A stretch of DNA of 64,000 bases from Acidobacteriota bacterium (GCA_023474345.1 JAMCXS010000012.1:1-64000); one strand, 5' to 3'; shown: positions 26,928 to 36,428, counted from the first letter of the stretch. A program made the numbers and translations. Notes: a model not told the origin generated them from the letters alone.

Positions 26928-28280
26928 TCAAGGCAGGCTGGCAAAGGGAAGCAGAAGAGGTTTTTGGACAAGGAAAGGCAGACGTGCAATTTCGGCAACA
27001 GCCTTTCGCACGGCGCGCTCTTCGACAGGCTCAAGCGTCATCACGAAGGGTAGATGATTCTTGGGCATTCCCGGTTCCTGGAGCACGGAGTCGATATTGA
27101 TCCGGTGGCGAGCCAGAATGTTGCACACGCGGGCGAGAATGCCGGGACGGTCGCGCACGACCAGGCGGAGATAGGAAGTGACAATATTTTCTTCCGTGGA
27201 AGTTCTTTTTGCCGCGTGCCATTCAGAATAGCCGAGCGGAGTACTGCCCACGCCGCCTCCGGCCATCGCGCGCGCAATCTCCACAACGTCGGAAAGGACG
27301 GCCACGCCCGTAGGTTCACCGCCCGCGCCACGCCCGGTCAGCGTGGTAGTTCCTCCCTTATTGCCGACCAGCAGGATGCCGTTGGTGCTGCCCCGGATGC
27401 CGGCAAGCTGCGAGGATTGTGGGATCATGGTCGGCTGCACGGTGATTTCCAGCCGGTCGCCCTGGAGCTTGCGCGCCGCCGCAATCAGCCGGATGGTGCG
27501 GGCAAGCCGGTGCGCGTACGCGAAATCGACCTGTTCAATCCGGGTGATTCCCTCGGCCGGGATATCCCGGACCCGCACCGTCTGCCCGAAGCACACCATG
27601 GCCAGGATGGCAATTTTGTACCGGGCGTCAAACCCTTCCACGTCGAAGGTCGGGTCAGGCTCGGCGTAACCAAGTTCCTGCGCCTTGGCGAGGGCATCGG
27701 CAAAGGAAGTGCCGTGTTGTTCCATCTCGGTCAGGATGTAATTGGTCGTGCCGTTCAGAATTCCGTACACCGCCGCAAAGCTTTCTCCCGCCAGTCCCGC
27801 GCGAATCGCATGAAGGATCGGAGTCCCTCCGGCCACGCAGGCTTCGATTCCCAATTTCACGCCCTTGGCGCGGCTGCGCTCGGCCAGTTCAATCCCGTAC
27901 TCCGCCACAAGCTGCTTATTGGCGGTCACCAGGTGCTTGCCGGCCGCTATCGCCGCAAAAGCAATCGCGCGGGCCGTCTTGAGTTCACCCACCAGTTCGA
28001 TCACGGCGTCTACGTCCGGGTCATTTACCACGTTTTTCCAGTCGGAAGTGGTTTCCACCCGGCCGCGCAGCCAGGATAGGTCGCGCTGCTGGATCGTGCG
28101 CGAGCAGACCACCTTCAACTCCAGCTTGCACCCCAGCCTCCGCTCGATCTCCTGCCGGTGCTCTTGCAATACCTTTGCTGTCCCGGTTCCTACCGTTCCC
28201 AGGCCGACCATCCCCAAGCGCACCACTTTGGCCCCGCCTGCTTCCGGCCTGTAGCCCCGTGTTTTGGCGTCCTTGCTCAT
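26928..28280 (-). CDS. hom: Homoserine dehydrogenase
   Basis: This enzyme reduces aspartate semialdehyde to homoserine in the threonine/methionine branch. Started at MSKDAKTRG (28280, behind AAGGGA) it has 450 aa. The NAD(P) motif GMVGLGTVGTG, the catalytic-domain segments KHLVTANKQLVAEYG, GGTPILHAIRAGLAG and LNGTTNYILTEM, and YAEPDPTFDVEGFDA are all present. A C-terminal ACT domain (~365-440, RDRPGILARVCNILARHRINIDSVLQE) suggests feedback control by an amino acid, usually threonine. An upstream ATG (28322) is open but has no ribosome site. Confidence 0.96.
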   Translation of the reverse strand: MSKDAKTRGYRPEAGGAKVVRLGMVGLGTVGTGTAKVLQEHRQEIERRLGCKLELKVVCSRTIQQRDLSWLRGRVETTSDWKNVVNDPDVDAVIELVGELKTARAIAFAAIAAGKHLVTANKQLVAEYGIELAERSRAKGVKLGIEACVAGGTPILHAIRAGLAGESFAAVYGILNGTTNYILTEMEQHGTSFADALAKAQELGYAEPDPTFDVEGFDARYKIAILAMVCFGQTVRVRDIPAEGITRIEQVDFAYAHRLARTIRLIAAARKLQGDRLEITVQPTMIPQSSQLAGIRGSTNGILLVGNKGGTTTLTGRGAGGEPTGVAVLSDVVEIARAMAGGGVGSTPLGYSEWHAAKRTSTEENIVTSYLRLVVRDRPGILARVCNILARHRINIDSVLQEPGMPKNHLPFVMTLEPVEERAVRKAVAEIARLPFLVQKPLLLPFASLP

Positions 28281-28333
28281 GCGTCGATTCCCTTGTGGCG
28301 GCCCGTAACCTCCTGCGCGCACAATGAATTATC

Positions 28334-28339
28334 ATTATA
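28334..28339 (-). promoter_or_regulatory. Candidate -10 box for hom
   Basis: On the minus strand a perfect TATAAT lies 54 bp upstream of the hom start. The -35 region at 17-bp spacing reads TAGATC, which is a poor match. It is one of the few AT-rich spots in this gap, which supports it as the promoter. Confidence 0.5.
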
Positions 28340-28928
28340 CAGGCAGCCGGTTATTCGATCTAACTATTTGCATGCACAGCGGTGGGGTAGGCCCGTCGCA
28401 ATTTCTCGGCCTGGCACCTTGGCGGGCCTTTCTAACCGAATTCTCAGGGTGGGTGGACTAAGGTGAAGCTAAACGGCCCTGCGCTCAACGCGTCGAGCCT
28501 CCGCAGAGGAGGCAAGAGAAGGAGCACCTAAAATGAAACGGGGGAACCCCCTGGCTCCCCCGTTCCCTCACTTCGTCATTGCCGTGGTGATACTCCGGAA
28601 GCATCACCAGCGGTCCGCACCGCAAAAGCGGTGTGTTTATTCAGCCCTTAATTCAGTGCCCGGTGGAGTAACTGCTCCTTCCGTTTGCACACCTTCTTTC
28701 TACTACCGCTCGCGGCAAATTGCAAGAGAAAATTCAGAGAAAATTTAGAAAAATTGAGTCGCACCGAACGGCGTTATCCGCACGCGCCTTTCGCCACCCG
28801 TAGCTCGACGTCTCCCATTCGGTTTGTCATTGCACTGAAAGGGCGTTCGGAGTATGTTACCTCTCGTTCGACTGGCCAAAATTCAAAATCCTGACAGAAG
28901 GTATTGCTAAAAAGGAGGTGTTGTCCGC
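28340..28928. other. Divergent gap between hom and the phosphoesterase gene, with a hairpin
   Basis: No gene is supported. AACGGGGGA at 28537-28545 pairs perfectly with TCCCCCGTT at 28556-28564 (9-bp stem, 10-nt loop), but no T-run follows. A short open frame starts behind GGAGCACC at 28533, but its first codons are the hairpin itself. The promoter of the phosphoesterase gene should lie in the AT-rich stretch after 28700. Confidence 0.4.
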
Positions 28929-30350
28929 ATGAAGAAAATGCGTCTCGACCACTTCTTGATTTTAGCGTGCACGACTCTTCTCCTGGCGATGGGCGGAGCC
29001 TGCACGGCCAGCCACCAGGGCGAAAAGGGCGAATCTACAGCCGCGGCCGGCCCTCAGAAAATCAAGCACATCATATACATGATTCAGGAAAACGAGTCTT
29101 TTGACCGGTATTTCGGGACCTACCCGGGCGCGAATGACATTCCCCAAAATACGAAACTTCCTTACCAGCCCGGCGGCCCGCCGGAAGTCGCGCCGTTTCA
29201 CCTGCATGCGACTGCGATTCCTCACGACCTTTCGCACGCCTGGCAGGCCGCCCGTACGGCATATGACAACGGCAAGATGGATGGTTTTCTGTGGGCGGAG
29301 TGGCCCGCGGCGCTGAGCTACTACTGGGACAATAAGCCCGTTCCGCAACCCAATCCGGCACTGGTTCACCCCCTGACGCCGGCACAGATGAAGCGGCTGA
29401 GGCCTGGCAGGCGGCCGGAGTCAGAGGCCATTTACGCCGGGCAGTTTCCGCGCGGGCCCGCCGGCCCTAAGCCCGCGGGACCGCCCCCGAAATGGGTGCT
29501 GAACACGCTTTCCTATTACGATTACCACGAGATTCCGAACTATTGGGAGTACGCGCGGCGGTACACGCTCTGCGACTATTTTTTCTCCTCGCTGATGGGA
29601 CCGAGCGAGCCCAATCATCTTTACACGGTTGCCGCTCAGTCCGGCGGCATGGTCAATAACCCCGGACCTGGCCTCGGTGGCCAGCCTGGTGTTTACAGCT
29701 TTCCTACCATGGCAGAGTTGCTCGAAGGCTCGCACGTCTCCTGGCGTTACTATGATCAGAAGACCAATCCCCACCAACACAGCCTGTGGAATCCCTTGCC
29801 CGGCTTTGTGGCTTTTCAGCAGAATCCCCAACTCATGGACCATCTGGTACCGCTCGGTGACTTCTACAACGATATCCGCGACCACCAACTCCCGGCGGTT
29901 AGCTGGATTGTTCCCACCTTCGAGGACAGCGAGCATCCGCCCGCCGACGCCGCGCAGGGAATGTGGCATATGACACACCTGATCAACGCGGTCATGCGCA
30001 GCCCGTACTGGAAAGATAGCGTCATCATTCTTACCTGGGACGACTACGGAGGGTTCTACGACCATGTTCCGCCCCCCAAGGTGGATGAGTATGGCTACGG
30101 CCCGCGCGTGCCGGCGATCATCATTTCGCCTTTTGCTCGGCCGGGCTTCATCTGCCACACCTATTTTGACTTCACCTCGCCGTTGAAGCTGATCGAAGAG
30201 CGCTTTGGCCTGAAGTCCCTTACCGCCCGCGACCGCGACGCCAAAGACATGCTCGATTGCTTCAATTTCCAGCAGAAGCCGCTCGCTCCCGATATCATCA
30301 CCACGGCCACCAAGCTCGATTTCAGCAACATGAAAACCACTTTACCCTAA
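28929..30350 (+). CDS. Secreted phosphoesterase (phospholipase C / AcpA family)
   Basis: This 473-aa member of the bacterial phospholipase C / acid phosphatase phosphoesterase family (PF04185-like) starts behind a strong AAAAGGAGGTG. The N-terminal hydrophobic segment ends in MGGACTAS, so it is either a lipoprotein with a non-canonical lipobox or simply secreted. Family motifs are [54 protein letters not shown] and [16 protein letters not shown], which carry the metal-binding residues. It probably hydrolyses phosphomono- or diesters outside the inner membrane; the exact substrate is open. Confidence 0.9.
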   Translation: MKKMRLDHFLILACTTLLLAMGGACTASHQGEKGESTAAAGPQKIKHIIYMIQENESFDRYFGTYPGANDIPQNTKLPYQPGGPPEVAPFHLHATAIPHDLSHAWQAARTAYDNGKMDGFLWAEWPAALSYYWDNKPVPQPNPALVHPLTPAQMKRLRPGRRPESEAIYAGQFPRGPAGPKPAGPPPKWVLNTLSYYDYHEIPNYWEYARRYTLCDYFFSSLMGPSEPNHLYTVAAQSGGMVNNPGPGLGGQPGVYSFPTMAELLEGSHVSWRYYDQKTNPHQHSLWNPLPGFVAFQQNPQLMDHLVPLGDFYNDIRDHQLPAVSWIVPTFEDSEHPPADAAQGMWHMTHLINAVMRSPYWKDSVIILTWDDYGGFYDHVPPPKVDEYGYGPRVPAIIISPFARPGFICHTYFDFTSPLKLIEERFGLKSLTARDRDAKDMLDCFNFQQKPLAPDIITTATKLDFSNMKTTLP

Positions 30351-30419
30351 AGACGGTACCTGACCGGGCAGAGCCACGCAGGGGCAATTCAATGAATTGC
30401 TCCTGCGGGCTGCCTGGCG

Positions 30420-31355
30420 TCAAAGCTTCGTATCGCCCACCTCGCGAATCCAATTTCTTGTCCATTCCACGGTCTCAAGCCCCAGATCGCAAATGCAACT
30501 GGCGAGGAAAATCATGCCGTCGATGCGCCCCTGGTGCAGCCACTCGAGTCCGAGCGTGCACTGCTTCTCCATCATGGCGATAGGCATCGGACGATGATCG
30601 CCGTAGTCCCACATGTAGCACCCCAGCACCTTACGGGCGTTAGGCGCAGCCTTTTCTGCTTGAGCGAATCCCGCCTCTAAACCCTCAATATTTTTTGCGT
30701 GCCAAGTCCAGTAGGTCACTACGTCCACATGATCCAGGTACTGGGAGAGGTCGTGCTTCAAATCATGCTGATAGAGCGTCACCCAAATGTCGAGTTTGCG
30801 CCCGCCCACGTCCAGGTGTTTCTGGAGATACGACAACTCGCCCGGAGTCAGAACGCCAATCCGCTTCCCGTCCAGGGTGTCCCGGAAGAAATCGTCCATC
30901 TGCGTGCCCACGATGTTGGGATATTTCCCGGCCAACTCCTGGAGAGCCTCGACGCCATGCCGGTTGACGTGCCCGCCCGCCCCCACCATCGACCAGACCA
31001 CCCGCTTCAAGGGCAGAAACGAGGTGGCGTATTCGTCATATTGGGCGGGCTCGGGCAACATCTTGCAGGGCTCTTTGGGGTCGCCATAGGCCACAAAAAT
31101 GATGTTGGGGACGCCAAGATAGAACGCGCCTTCCGCCGGCGTCATGCGGGAATTGCCCGGTATCCCGAATTGGCCGTTGTGGCTTCCCGCAACATGCCCC
31201 CAAATCCAAAACTTGTCCCGCACGGTCGATCCGCTGGCCTCCTCCGCCCCGGCCGGAGCGGATGCCCCGGCGCTCGCGTGCGCTGCGCCCAGCGAGGCCA
31301 GGCCGCCCGTTATCCCTGCAATCCCCATTAAGAAATGCCTCCGATCATCTTGCAT
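30420..31355 (-). CDS. Tat-exported hypothetical protein
   Basis: This 311-aa protein has an ATG at 31355 with GGAGG 6 nt upstream. The N-terminus has a twin-arginine signal (DDRRHFLMGIAGITGG) and an Ala-rich h-region. The mature part contains YLGVPNIIFVAYGD, VVWSMVGAGG, GTQMDDFFRD and LDHVDVVTYWTWHAKNI, a pattern of beta strands ending in acidic or aromatic residues that suggests a TIM-barrel of glycoside-hydrolase type. I recognise no named family. It is convergent with the phosphoesterase gene, 69 bp from its end. Confidence 0.75.
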   Translation of the reverse strand: MQDDRRHFLMGIAGITGGLASLGAAHASAGASAPAGAEEASGSTVRDKFWIWGHVAGSHNGQFGIPGNSRMTPAEGAFYLGVPNIIFVAYGDPKEPCKMLPEPAQYDEYATSFLPLKRVVWSMVGAGGHVNRHGVEALQELAGKYPNIVGTQMDDFFRDTLDGKRIGVLTPGELSYLQKHLDVGGRKLDIWVTLYQHDLKHDLSQYLDHVDVVTYWTWHAKNIEGLEAGFAQAEKAAPNARKVLGCYMWDYGDHRPMPIAMMEKQCTLGLEWLHQGRIDGMIFLASCICDLGLETVEWTRNWIREVGDTKL

Positions 31356-31382
31356 CCGCCACCTCCAAGGTTTGCTCCACAT

Positions 31383-32068
31383 TGCTGCGTGGTCCGTGAG
31401 ATCGCGTCGGGGAAGTCTCCGCCCTCCCGCTGGCCGTAAATTAACCGGAAGCCCGGAGTGCCCCCCGCCAACCGGCCATGATCGATCGTGCAGGCTTCTT
31501 CCGCTATGCGTCCGCGATCTTGCCGCAGGGCATTATACACCGCGCCTGCCGGCTGTCCACGGGCGATTTCCCTTGACATTTGGGGATTTTATGGTAGCCT
31601 AGTGTAATGGATTTGTGGGCCCAGACCGGTGGTAGCGATAGCCACGGCTGGCACATTTGCAAGCGTGGCTTTTAAGCGTCCGAGGAGACGCGGAGAACTG
31701 TGGGCCGTGCGGATACGGTCCCTACAGAGGCGCAAAGGACAATAGTTCGTAACAGGTTGTTGCACAAGCACTTGCGCGATGGCTCGAATGTCGAACGAAG
31801 AAACAGAAGAATTTATGTGCGCTGTGGAAGGCTGCTAACTTGTTTAAATATGAACAAGATAGCTCTTAAACCGGGCGAAAACGCAGAAAAAAAGAATTCT
31901 TTTTTTGGCCAAACGAAGCTAGGAAGTTGTTGAAAACAAAGGATCGCTGTGGAAAAAACGGGCAAAACGAACCGAAAATGAACCTAAAACGAAGCTAGCC
32001 AAGTTATTGAAAACAAACGAATTCCTAAAAAACGAACCGAAAACGAACCGGAAACCCTCCCATCCGGA
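31383..32068. other. Gene-free stretch with a plus-strand promoter-like site and hairpin
   Basis: A perfect -35 hexamer TTGACA at 31573-31578 points along the plus strand, where no gene follows for over 3 kb. TAGCCT at 31595-31600 is a weak -10. AGCCACG (31640-31646) pairs with CGTGGCT (31664-31670), followed by TTT, so a ~70-nt transcript could end there. At 31887-31906 lies a 20-bp palindrome (A7, GAATTC, T7). The A-rich end carries direct repeats listed separately. Confidence 0.4.
31911..32051. repeat. Two imperfect A-rich tandem repeats
   Basis: AAACGAAGCTAGG-AAGTTGTTGAAAACAAA (from 31911) recurs as AAACGAAGCTAGCCAAGTTATTGAAAACAAA (from 31987). Within each copy, AAAACGAACCGAAAA follows about 50 bp later (around 31963 and 32030), and a third GAACCG follows in the second copy. 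The unit length is about 65-76 bp. The block ends just downstream of the beta-galactosidase stop. Confidence 0.7.
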
Positions 32069-34864
32069 TTACCAGGCAAACTCCACCCGGGTGCGGCGCG
32101 TCGCATACTCTTCGTAGGGACCGATCCGCAGCGTGCGAATGTGTCCGGCTTCCTCGGCATAGGCTACCACGATAGTGAGAACATTATTCTTCCCCTCGTA
32201 CACGAAGAAAGGCTCCGGCAGGTAGAAATCCTTCTGCGGCCCTTCGGTGACATAGCGTCCCACGAACTTGCCGTTCAGGTAGAGCAAGGCGTCGCGGTCG
32301 GCTTCAAAGGTTACCTTCCAGGGAGCAAACCACTCCGCCGAAGGCCGCTCCATGGTGAACTCGGCGCGGCACCAGGTGAAAGCCGGCGCAAGCTCCTTGG
32401 GACCTCCGGTTCCTATTTGAACGGGTTCGCTCCATCCGCCCACTGGCGCTTCGGGATCGATCTTTCTGCCCTGCATGGGCGCGGGAAAGCGCTGAATCTC
32501 GAACGGGCCGAGCGGAGTTGCCGACTGCGGGTTTTCACCGAGGCGGACGGACTCAATTCCTTTCAGCTCACTCATGTTCGCTCCACCGTTGGGCGAGCCG
32601 AAAAGCTCGTAGGCGATCTCCAGCGTGTTGTCCCCGCTTTGGCTGTATTTCGCAAGTTCAAATTCAACTTGCTTGCCGGTGGTAGACGCTTCAGCCACCA
32701 GCTTGCCATTGAGGAAAACCTTCTTCCCGTCGTCGGCGAAAGCGGAAATGAACACTTTGCCTTGGCCGTTGGGCTTGAGATGATCGAAGCGATATTTAAC
32801 GTAATCGTAGGGAATGAGTCCGAATTCTTCGAGCGGCTTGAGCGCCGAGGTGACCCACTGGCCGGACTGCGCGTCGGAAATTTTCTCGATCCAGGTGCGA
32901 ACTCTTTGAAGGTCGAAAGATTTGTAAGGGAGTTCGGGTGTGGCAAGCGTCAGGCGAGCTATCCTGTGGGCCTGGTCGTATTGAAACCGCGTGCCCGCGC
33001 CGTCCACATGACACTGCGTAGGCATAGGCGGCAGCAGCGCACTGACCTGATGCTCGCCGGGTCGAAAATCCAGGTCTGCCCAGGCGTGGCTCCCGCTGGA
33101 ACCCGATGCCGCCAGCAGGCTGCCGTCCGAAATAAACGGAATGGAAATGGGCACGTTTCCTTGGGTTTCCGGCACTGTTTTCGCAGGGAACTCCGCTACC
33201 CAGGTTCGCAGGGCCCGTTCGCGAGGAACCAGCGCGACCACCAGTTCCTCATTGATCACCAGCGTCTGCTCGCTCTTTTCGACGCGGGCTCCGACCACTA
33301 CCGAATCATATTCACTGTCCCAATAGATGTAGACGGTATTCCCCTCGACATGGGGCTCCCCGGAGGTGGCCAGGGCAAATTCCACCAGGTGTCCCGGGTC
33401 GTCGTAGAGGATCAGGAATTGCCGGTTCAGGTTCATTCCCTGCGCTAGAACCTCCGCCGTCGAGTAGCGAAGTACGCCGCCCGCAATGCGGACCTGGACA
33501 GGCAGCATCTTCATGTTCCGTGGTGCGATGCTCAGTTCCCCTTGGCGCGGAACGCTGATGATCCGATGCGACGGGCTGGCCGGGTCCACAAAACTCAATT
33601 TGAATCGCTGCTCGGCGTTGGCGTTTTCGCGGACAAACAATACACCGCTCCTGCCGTTGATTCGCTCGGTCACGCTGACGGCCTGGTTGGTCGACTGCGC
33701 GGCGTCATCCTGCTTTTGGGCCCGCGTCAGCACAGAACCAAACATTCCGACGAACTGGGCAATCCCTCTCGCTTCGTAGTACTTGTCCCACAATCCGCCG
33801 GGCTCGCGAACCGGCGCAGCGTAATCGTAAGTGGTGGTCAAGCCTTTGGCGGCCCAATCGAAATTGGTGCCGCCGAAGCCCATGTAATAGTTGTAGAAAG
33901 TTACGCCGTCCTCGATGACGGTCTTGGTGAGTACGTTCAGTTGGTCCGGCCCAAGGCCCTCCTGGTCCACGGAAAGTTGTCCGCCGAATTTGCTGAACCA
34001 TCCTCCTTGCAACTCGGTCACCCCCTCGGGAGAAGAGGGCTCCTCAGCCCGCAGTTTCTGAAGAGAGGGAGGCACGTCTTTCTGAATGTTCCAGCGCGGA
34101 TAAAAATTGCAGAAGTCGGCGATGCGCGCCATGGCGGGGTAGGAATTCTCCCGCGCCACTTTGGTCCAGCAGGTAATGAGGGGAACGTCGATCCCGGCAT
34201 TCCAGGCCATTTGAGCCAGAGCGGTAATGTACGCGCGCTTCTGGGCGTCCGGCACAAATCTCCAGAAATCGTATTCGTTTTCAATCTGCATCAGGATGAT
34301 CGGTCCGCCGGAAGTAATCAGATGCCGTTGGATCACCGGCAAAACCAGGTTGTACCAATGCTGGGAAGTTTTCACGCTTTCCGGATCGTCGCTGCGCAGC
34401 GGGAAGCGCTTCAAAATCACCCAGTGCGGAAAGCCGCCCACGTCCCACTCGGCACACGCGTAGGGGCCTACCCGGGCGATCATATAGAGCCCGGCGTCCT
34501 TAACAGCGTTGATAAAGGCTTCCAGTTCGCTCATGTCCGCGTGGCCTTCTTCGGGTTCGTGATAATTCCAGAAGACATAGGTTTCCAGAGTGTTGAAGCC
34601 AGCCCGCTTGAACTTCAGAAGGCGGTCCCGCCACAAATACTGAGGGCACCGGGCATAATGGAAGGAGCCACCCACAAGGAACGTGTCGCGGCCGTTGATC
34701 GTGAAGCAGTCGCGGTCGTAGCGAATGATTTGAGGATTTGGGAACAGTGCCTGGCCGGCCGGAGGCAACAAGGCCGCAAGGCCGTCAAGACCCGGCCGCC
34801 CTAGCGCCACAGCAAAAGGAGCAGAGAGAGCTGATTCGAGAAACTTGCGCCGCCCGAGCTTCAT
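32069..34864 (-). CDS. Tat-exported GH35 beta-galactosidase-like protein
   Basis: This 931-aa protein has a twin-arginine signal (GRRKFLESALSAPFAVALG). The GH35 catalytic barrel covers ~50-390: GGSFHYARCPQYLWRDRLLKFKRAGFNTLETYVFWNYHEPEEG, ARVGPYACAEWDVGGFPHW and GGPIILMQIENEYDFW (acid/base Glu197 of the NEY motif). The expected nucleophile Glu284 lies in TELQGGWFSKFG. Beta-sandwich domains fill the rest, including two jelly-roll-like carbohydrate-binding parts (FISAFADDGKKVFLNGKLVAE; FEADRDALLYLNGKFVGRYV). It should release terminal beta-galactose in the periplasm or outside. It stands alone in its orientation. Confidence 0.92.
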   Translation of the reverse strand: MKLGRRKFLESALSAPFAVALGRPGLDGLAALLPPAGQALFPNPQIIRYDRDCFTINGRDTFLVGGSFHYARCPQYLWRDRLLKFKRAGFNTLETYVFWNYHEPEEGHADMSELEAFINAVKDAGLYMIARVGPYACAEWDVGGFPHWVILKRFPLRSDDPESVKTSQHWYNLVLPVIQRHLITSGGPIILMQIENEYDFWRFVPDAQKRAYITALAQMAWNAGIDVPLITCWTKVARENSYPAMARIADFCNFYPRWNIQKDVPPSLQKLRAEEPSSPEGVTELQGGWFSKFGGQLSVDQEGLGPDQLNVLTKTVIEDGVTFYNYYMGFGGTNFDWAAKGLTTTYDYAAPVREPGGLWDKYYEARGIAQFVGMFGSVLTRAQKQDDAAQSTNQAVSVTERINGRSGVLFVRENANAEQRFKLSFVDPASPSHRIISVPRQGELSIAPRNMKMLPVQVRIAGGVLRYSTAEVLAQGMNLNRQFLILYDDPGHLVEFALATSGEPHVEGNTVYIYWDSEYDSVVVGARVEKSEQTLVINEELVVALVPRERALRTWVAEFPAKTVPETQGNVPISIPFISDGSLLAASGSSGSHAWADLDFRPGEHQVSALLPPMPTQCHVDGAGTRFQYDQAHRIARLTLATPELPYKSFDLQRVRTWIEKISDAQSGQWVTSALKPLEEFGLIPYDYVKYRFDHLKPNGQGKVFISAFADDGKKVFLNGKLVAEASTTGKQVEFELAKYSQSGDNTLEIAYELFGSPNGGANMSELKGIESVRLGENPQSATPLGPFEIQRFPAPMQGRKIDPEAPVGGWSEPVQIGTGGPKELAPAFTWCRAEFTMERPSAEWFAPWKVTFEADRDALLYLNGKFVGRYVTEGPQKDFYLPEPFFVYEGKNNVLTIVVAYAEEAGHIRTLRIGPYEEYATRRTRVEFAW

Positions 34865-35149
34865 AAGGAACCTCCCAGGGTTACATCGCTAACCTGAAAA
34901 TTCTTGGGCCGCGGCGAACTTCCATCCCGTTGCGCCAAGTGGTAAACACAAAACTTTACCGCAAAGCGACGCTGGGAACAACATTAAGGCTGGACAAAAA
35001 GGATTGTGACTATGCGGAGGTCAGATTTCAGGGTGGGTAAGCTTGGGTCGGCGTGCCTGCCGGGCAGGTGTAACAGGAATCTGCCCGGCACGCACACACG
35101 TCCATTAGCCTCAGCGGCTACTTCTAACCCCACCCTCACAGGAGGATGA

Positions 35150-35500
35150 CTAATTTCTTGAGCGTAGTTCTTCGCAGGTGAGACAATATTCCGCCCACGG
35201 GACGGCCTTGAGCCGGTTAGGAGAGATCTGCTCTCCGCACGCTTGGCATTCCCCATAGGTCCCACCAGCGACTCGCTCAAGTGCGTAATCGATTTGTTTG
35301 AGCATGCGGCTTCGGACACTTGCTGTGGTGACATTTACATCCTGCTCAACGGTCTGAACCGCAAACTCCATATCGTCCGGAGACTGCACGCTAACAGAAA
35401 GGGCCTCCGGCCCACTTCTGGCGCGAGCAAGAAGCTCCTCGCGTTTTTTTAGCAACAGCGTCCGATACGTGTTGTTTTTCGACTTCGATAATGCTGGCAT
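35150..35500 (-). CDS. DksA/TraR-family zinc-finger protein
   Basis: This 116-aa protein starts MPALSKSKNNTY at 35500 behind AAGGAAGG. A helical N-terminal part is followed by the C4 zinc finger CQAC-x17-CLTC (GTYGECQACGEQISPNRLKAVPWAEYCLTCEE), the hallmark of DksA/TraR proteins that bind the RNA polymerase secondary channel and often act with ppGpp. The acidic tip expected between the coiled-coil helices is not clear, so it may be a DksA-like paralog rather than true DksA. It is divergent from the LutC-like gene. Confidence 0.9.
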   Translation of the reverse strand: MPALSKSKNNTYRTLLLKKREELLARARSGPEALSVSVQSPDDMEFAVQTVEQDVNVTTASVRSRMLKQIDYALERVAGGTYGECQACGEQISPNRLKAVPWAEYCLTCEELRSRN

Positions 35501-35699
35501 TGTGCAACCTTCCTTTTTGGGACCCCTATATCGTCTTTCCGAAACTTCAGATGGTTTGGAGAGTACGAAGGTTGCTCGAAATTTAGCACGAATCTTAAAA
35601 AACTGCAAGCGCACTATTTTGTTATCGATTGCGGAGTTGACCGTTGTCATACATGGTAGAATCTGAATCGAAATACCAGCTTTGAGGTCGGAGGGTGGG

Positions 35700-36428
35700 T
35701 TGGCCAACCGCAACGAGTTTCTGAGTTCGGTCCGTAATGCACTGAAAATACAGGAGGGAGATGATTTGTCCGCGGCAGAGCGTCTTCTGCCACCCCCACT
35801 TGAAAGCGTGATGCCAGTGATCCCTGCCGAGGAACTGCTTGAGCGGTTTGAGGCGGAACTGCGGGAGCTTGGTTGCAATGCCTACCGGGCTTCCAGCCTA
35901 TCCACGCTTGAGGAGATCCTTCGCCCAATCGTGGACCGAGCCCCGGCCTGCCCCGTGGTGCTTTCCCGCAATTCTCTTCTCGGCCAGCTCCAGCTTGCTG
36001 CCATGCTCGACCGGTGGGGCAAGAAGGTGAGCACGTGGCCGAATGGTGCGTCAGAGCAGCCGGAAGCCGGCACGTATCGCAACGACTGCTTTGCCGCCGA
36101 CGTAGGAATCACGGGCGCTGATTTTGCGCTGGCTGAGACGGGCAGCCTGGTTTTGACCAGCTTCACCGAAGGCAGCCAACTGGCTTCTCTGGCGCCTCCC
36201 ATTCATGTCGTGCTCTATCGGCGGTGTCAGCTACGCGGCTCGCTCGAGGAGGTGCTGCAAAATTTGCCTGTCTCCCGTGACCCCGACCGGCCCAGCCCGG
36301 CCCGTTCCGTGGTGTTTGTTACGGGCACAAGTCGAACTGCTGATATCGAACAAATTCTTGTGCGCGGTGTGCATGGTCCGCGCGAGGTTCATGCAATTCT
36401 GGTTGAGGAAGCTTGTCTGGCTGGATAG
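35700..36428 (+). CDS. LutC/YkgG-family (LUD domain) protein
   Basis: This 242-aa protein has a TTG start at 35700 just after GGAGGGTGGG; a TTG at 35682 is also open. The LUD-domain pattern is clear: NRNEFLSSVRNAL, VGITGADFALAETGSLVLTS, LASLAPPIHVVLYRRCQL, VFVTGTSRTADIEQILVRGVHGP. In Bacillus LutC works with LutA and LutB in L-lactate oxidation, but no lutA or lutB gene is near. Here it may support another oxidoreductase or act alone. Confidence 0.87.
   Translation: MANRNEFLSSVRNALKIQEGDDLSAAERLLPPPLESVMPVIPAEELLERFEAELRELGCNAYRASSLSTLEEILRPIVDRAPACPVVLSRNSLLGQLQLAAMLDRWGKKVSTWPNGASEQPEAGTYRNDCFAADVGITGADFALAETGSLVLTSFTEGSQLASLAPPIHVVLYRRCQLRGSLEEVLQNLPVSRDPDRPSPARSVVFVTGTSRTADIEQILVRGVHGPREVHAILVEEACLAG

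Noticed and set aside
27054-28079. 341-codon plus-strand open frame opposite hom
   Set aside because: It lies fully inside homoserine dehydrogenase on the other strand, with no recognisable motif and no ribosome site.
32141-34804. Two plus-strand open frames of more than 400 codons opposite the GH35 gene
   Set aside because: They mirror a protein with clear catalytic motifs and a Tat signal; long antisense frames are expected from its codon use.
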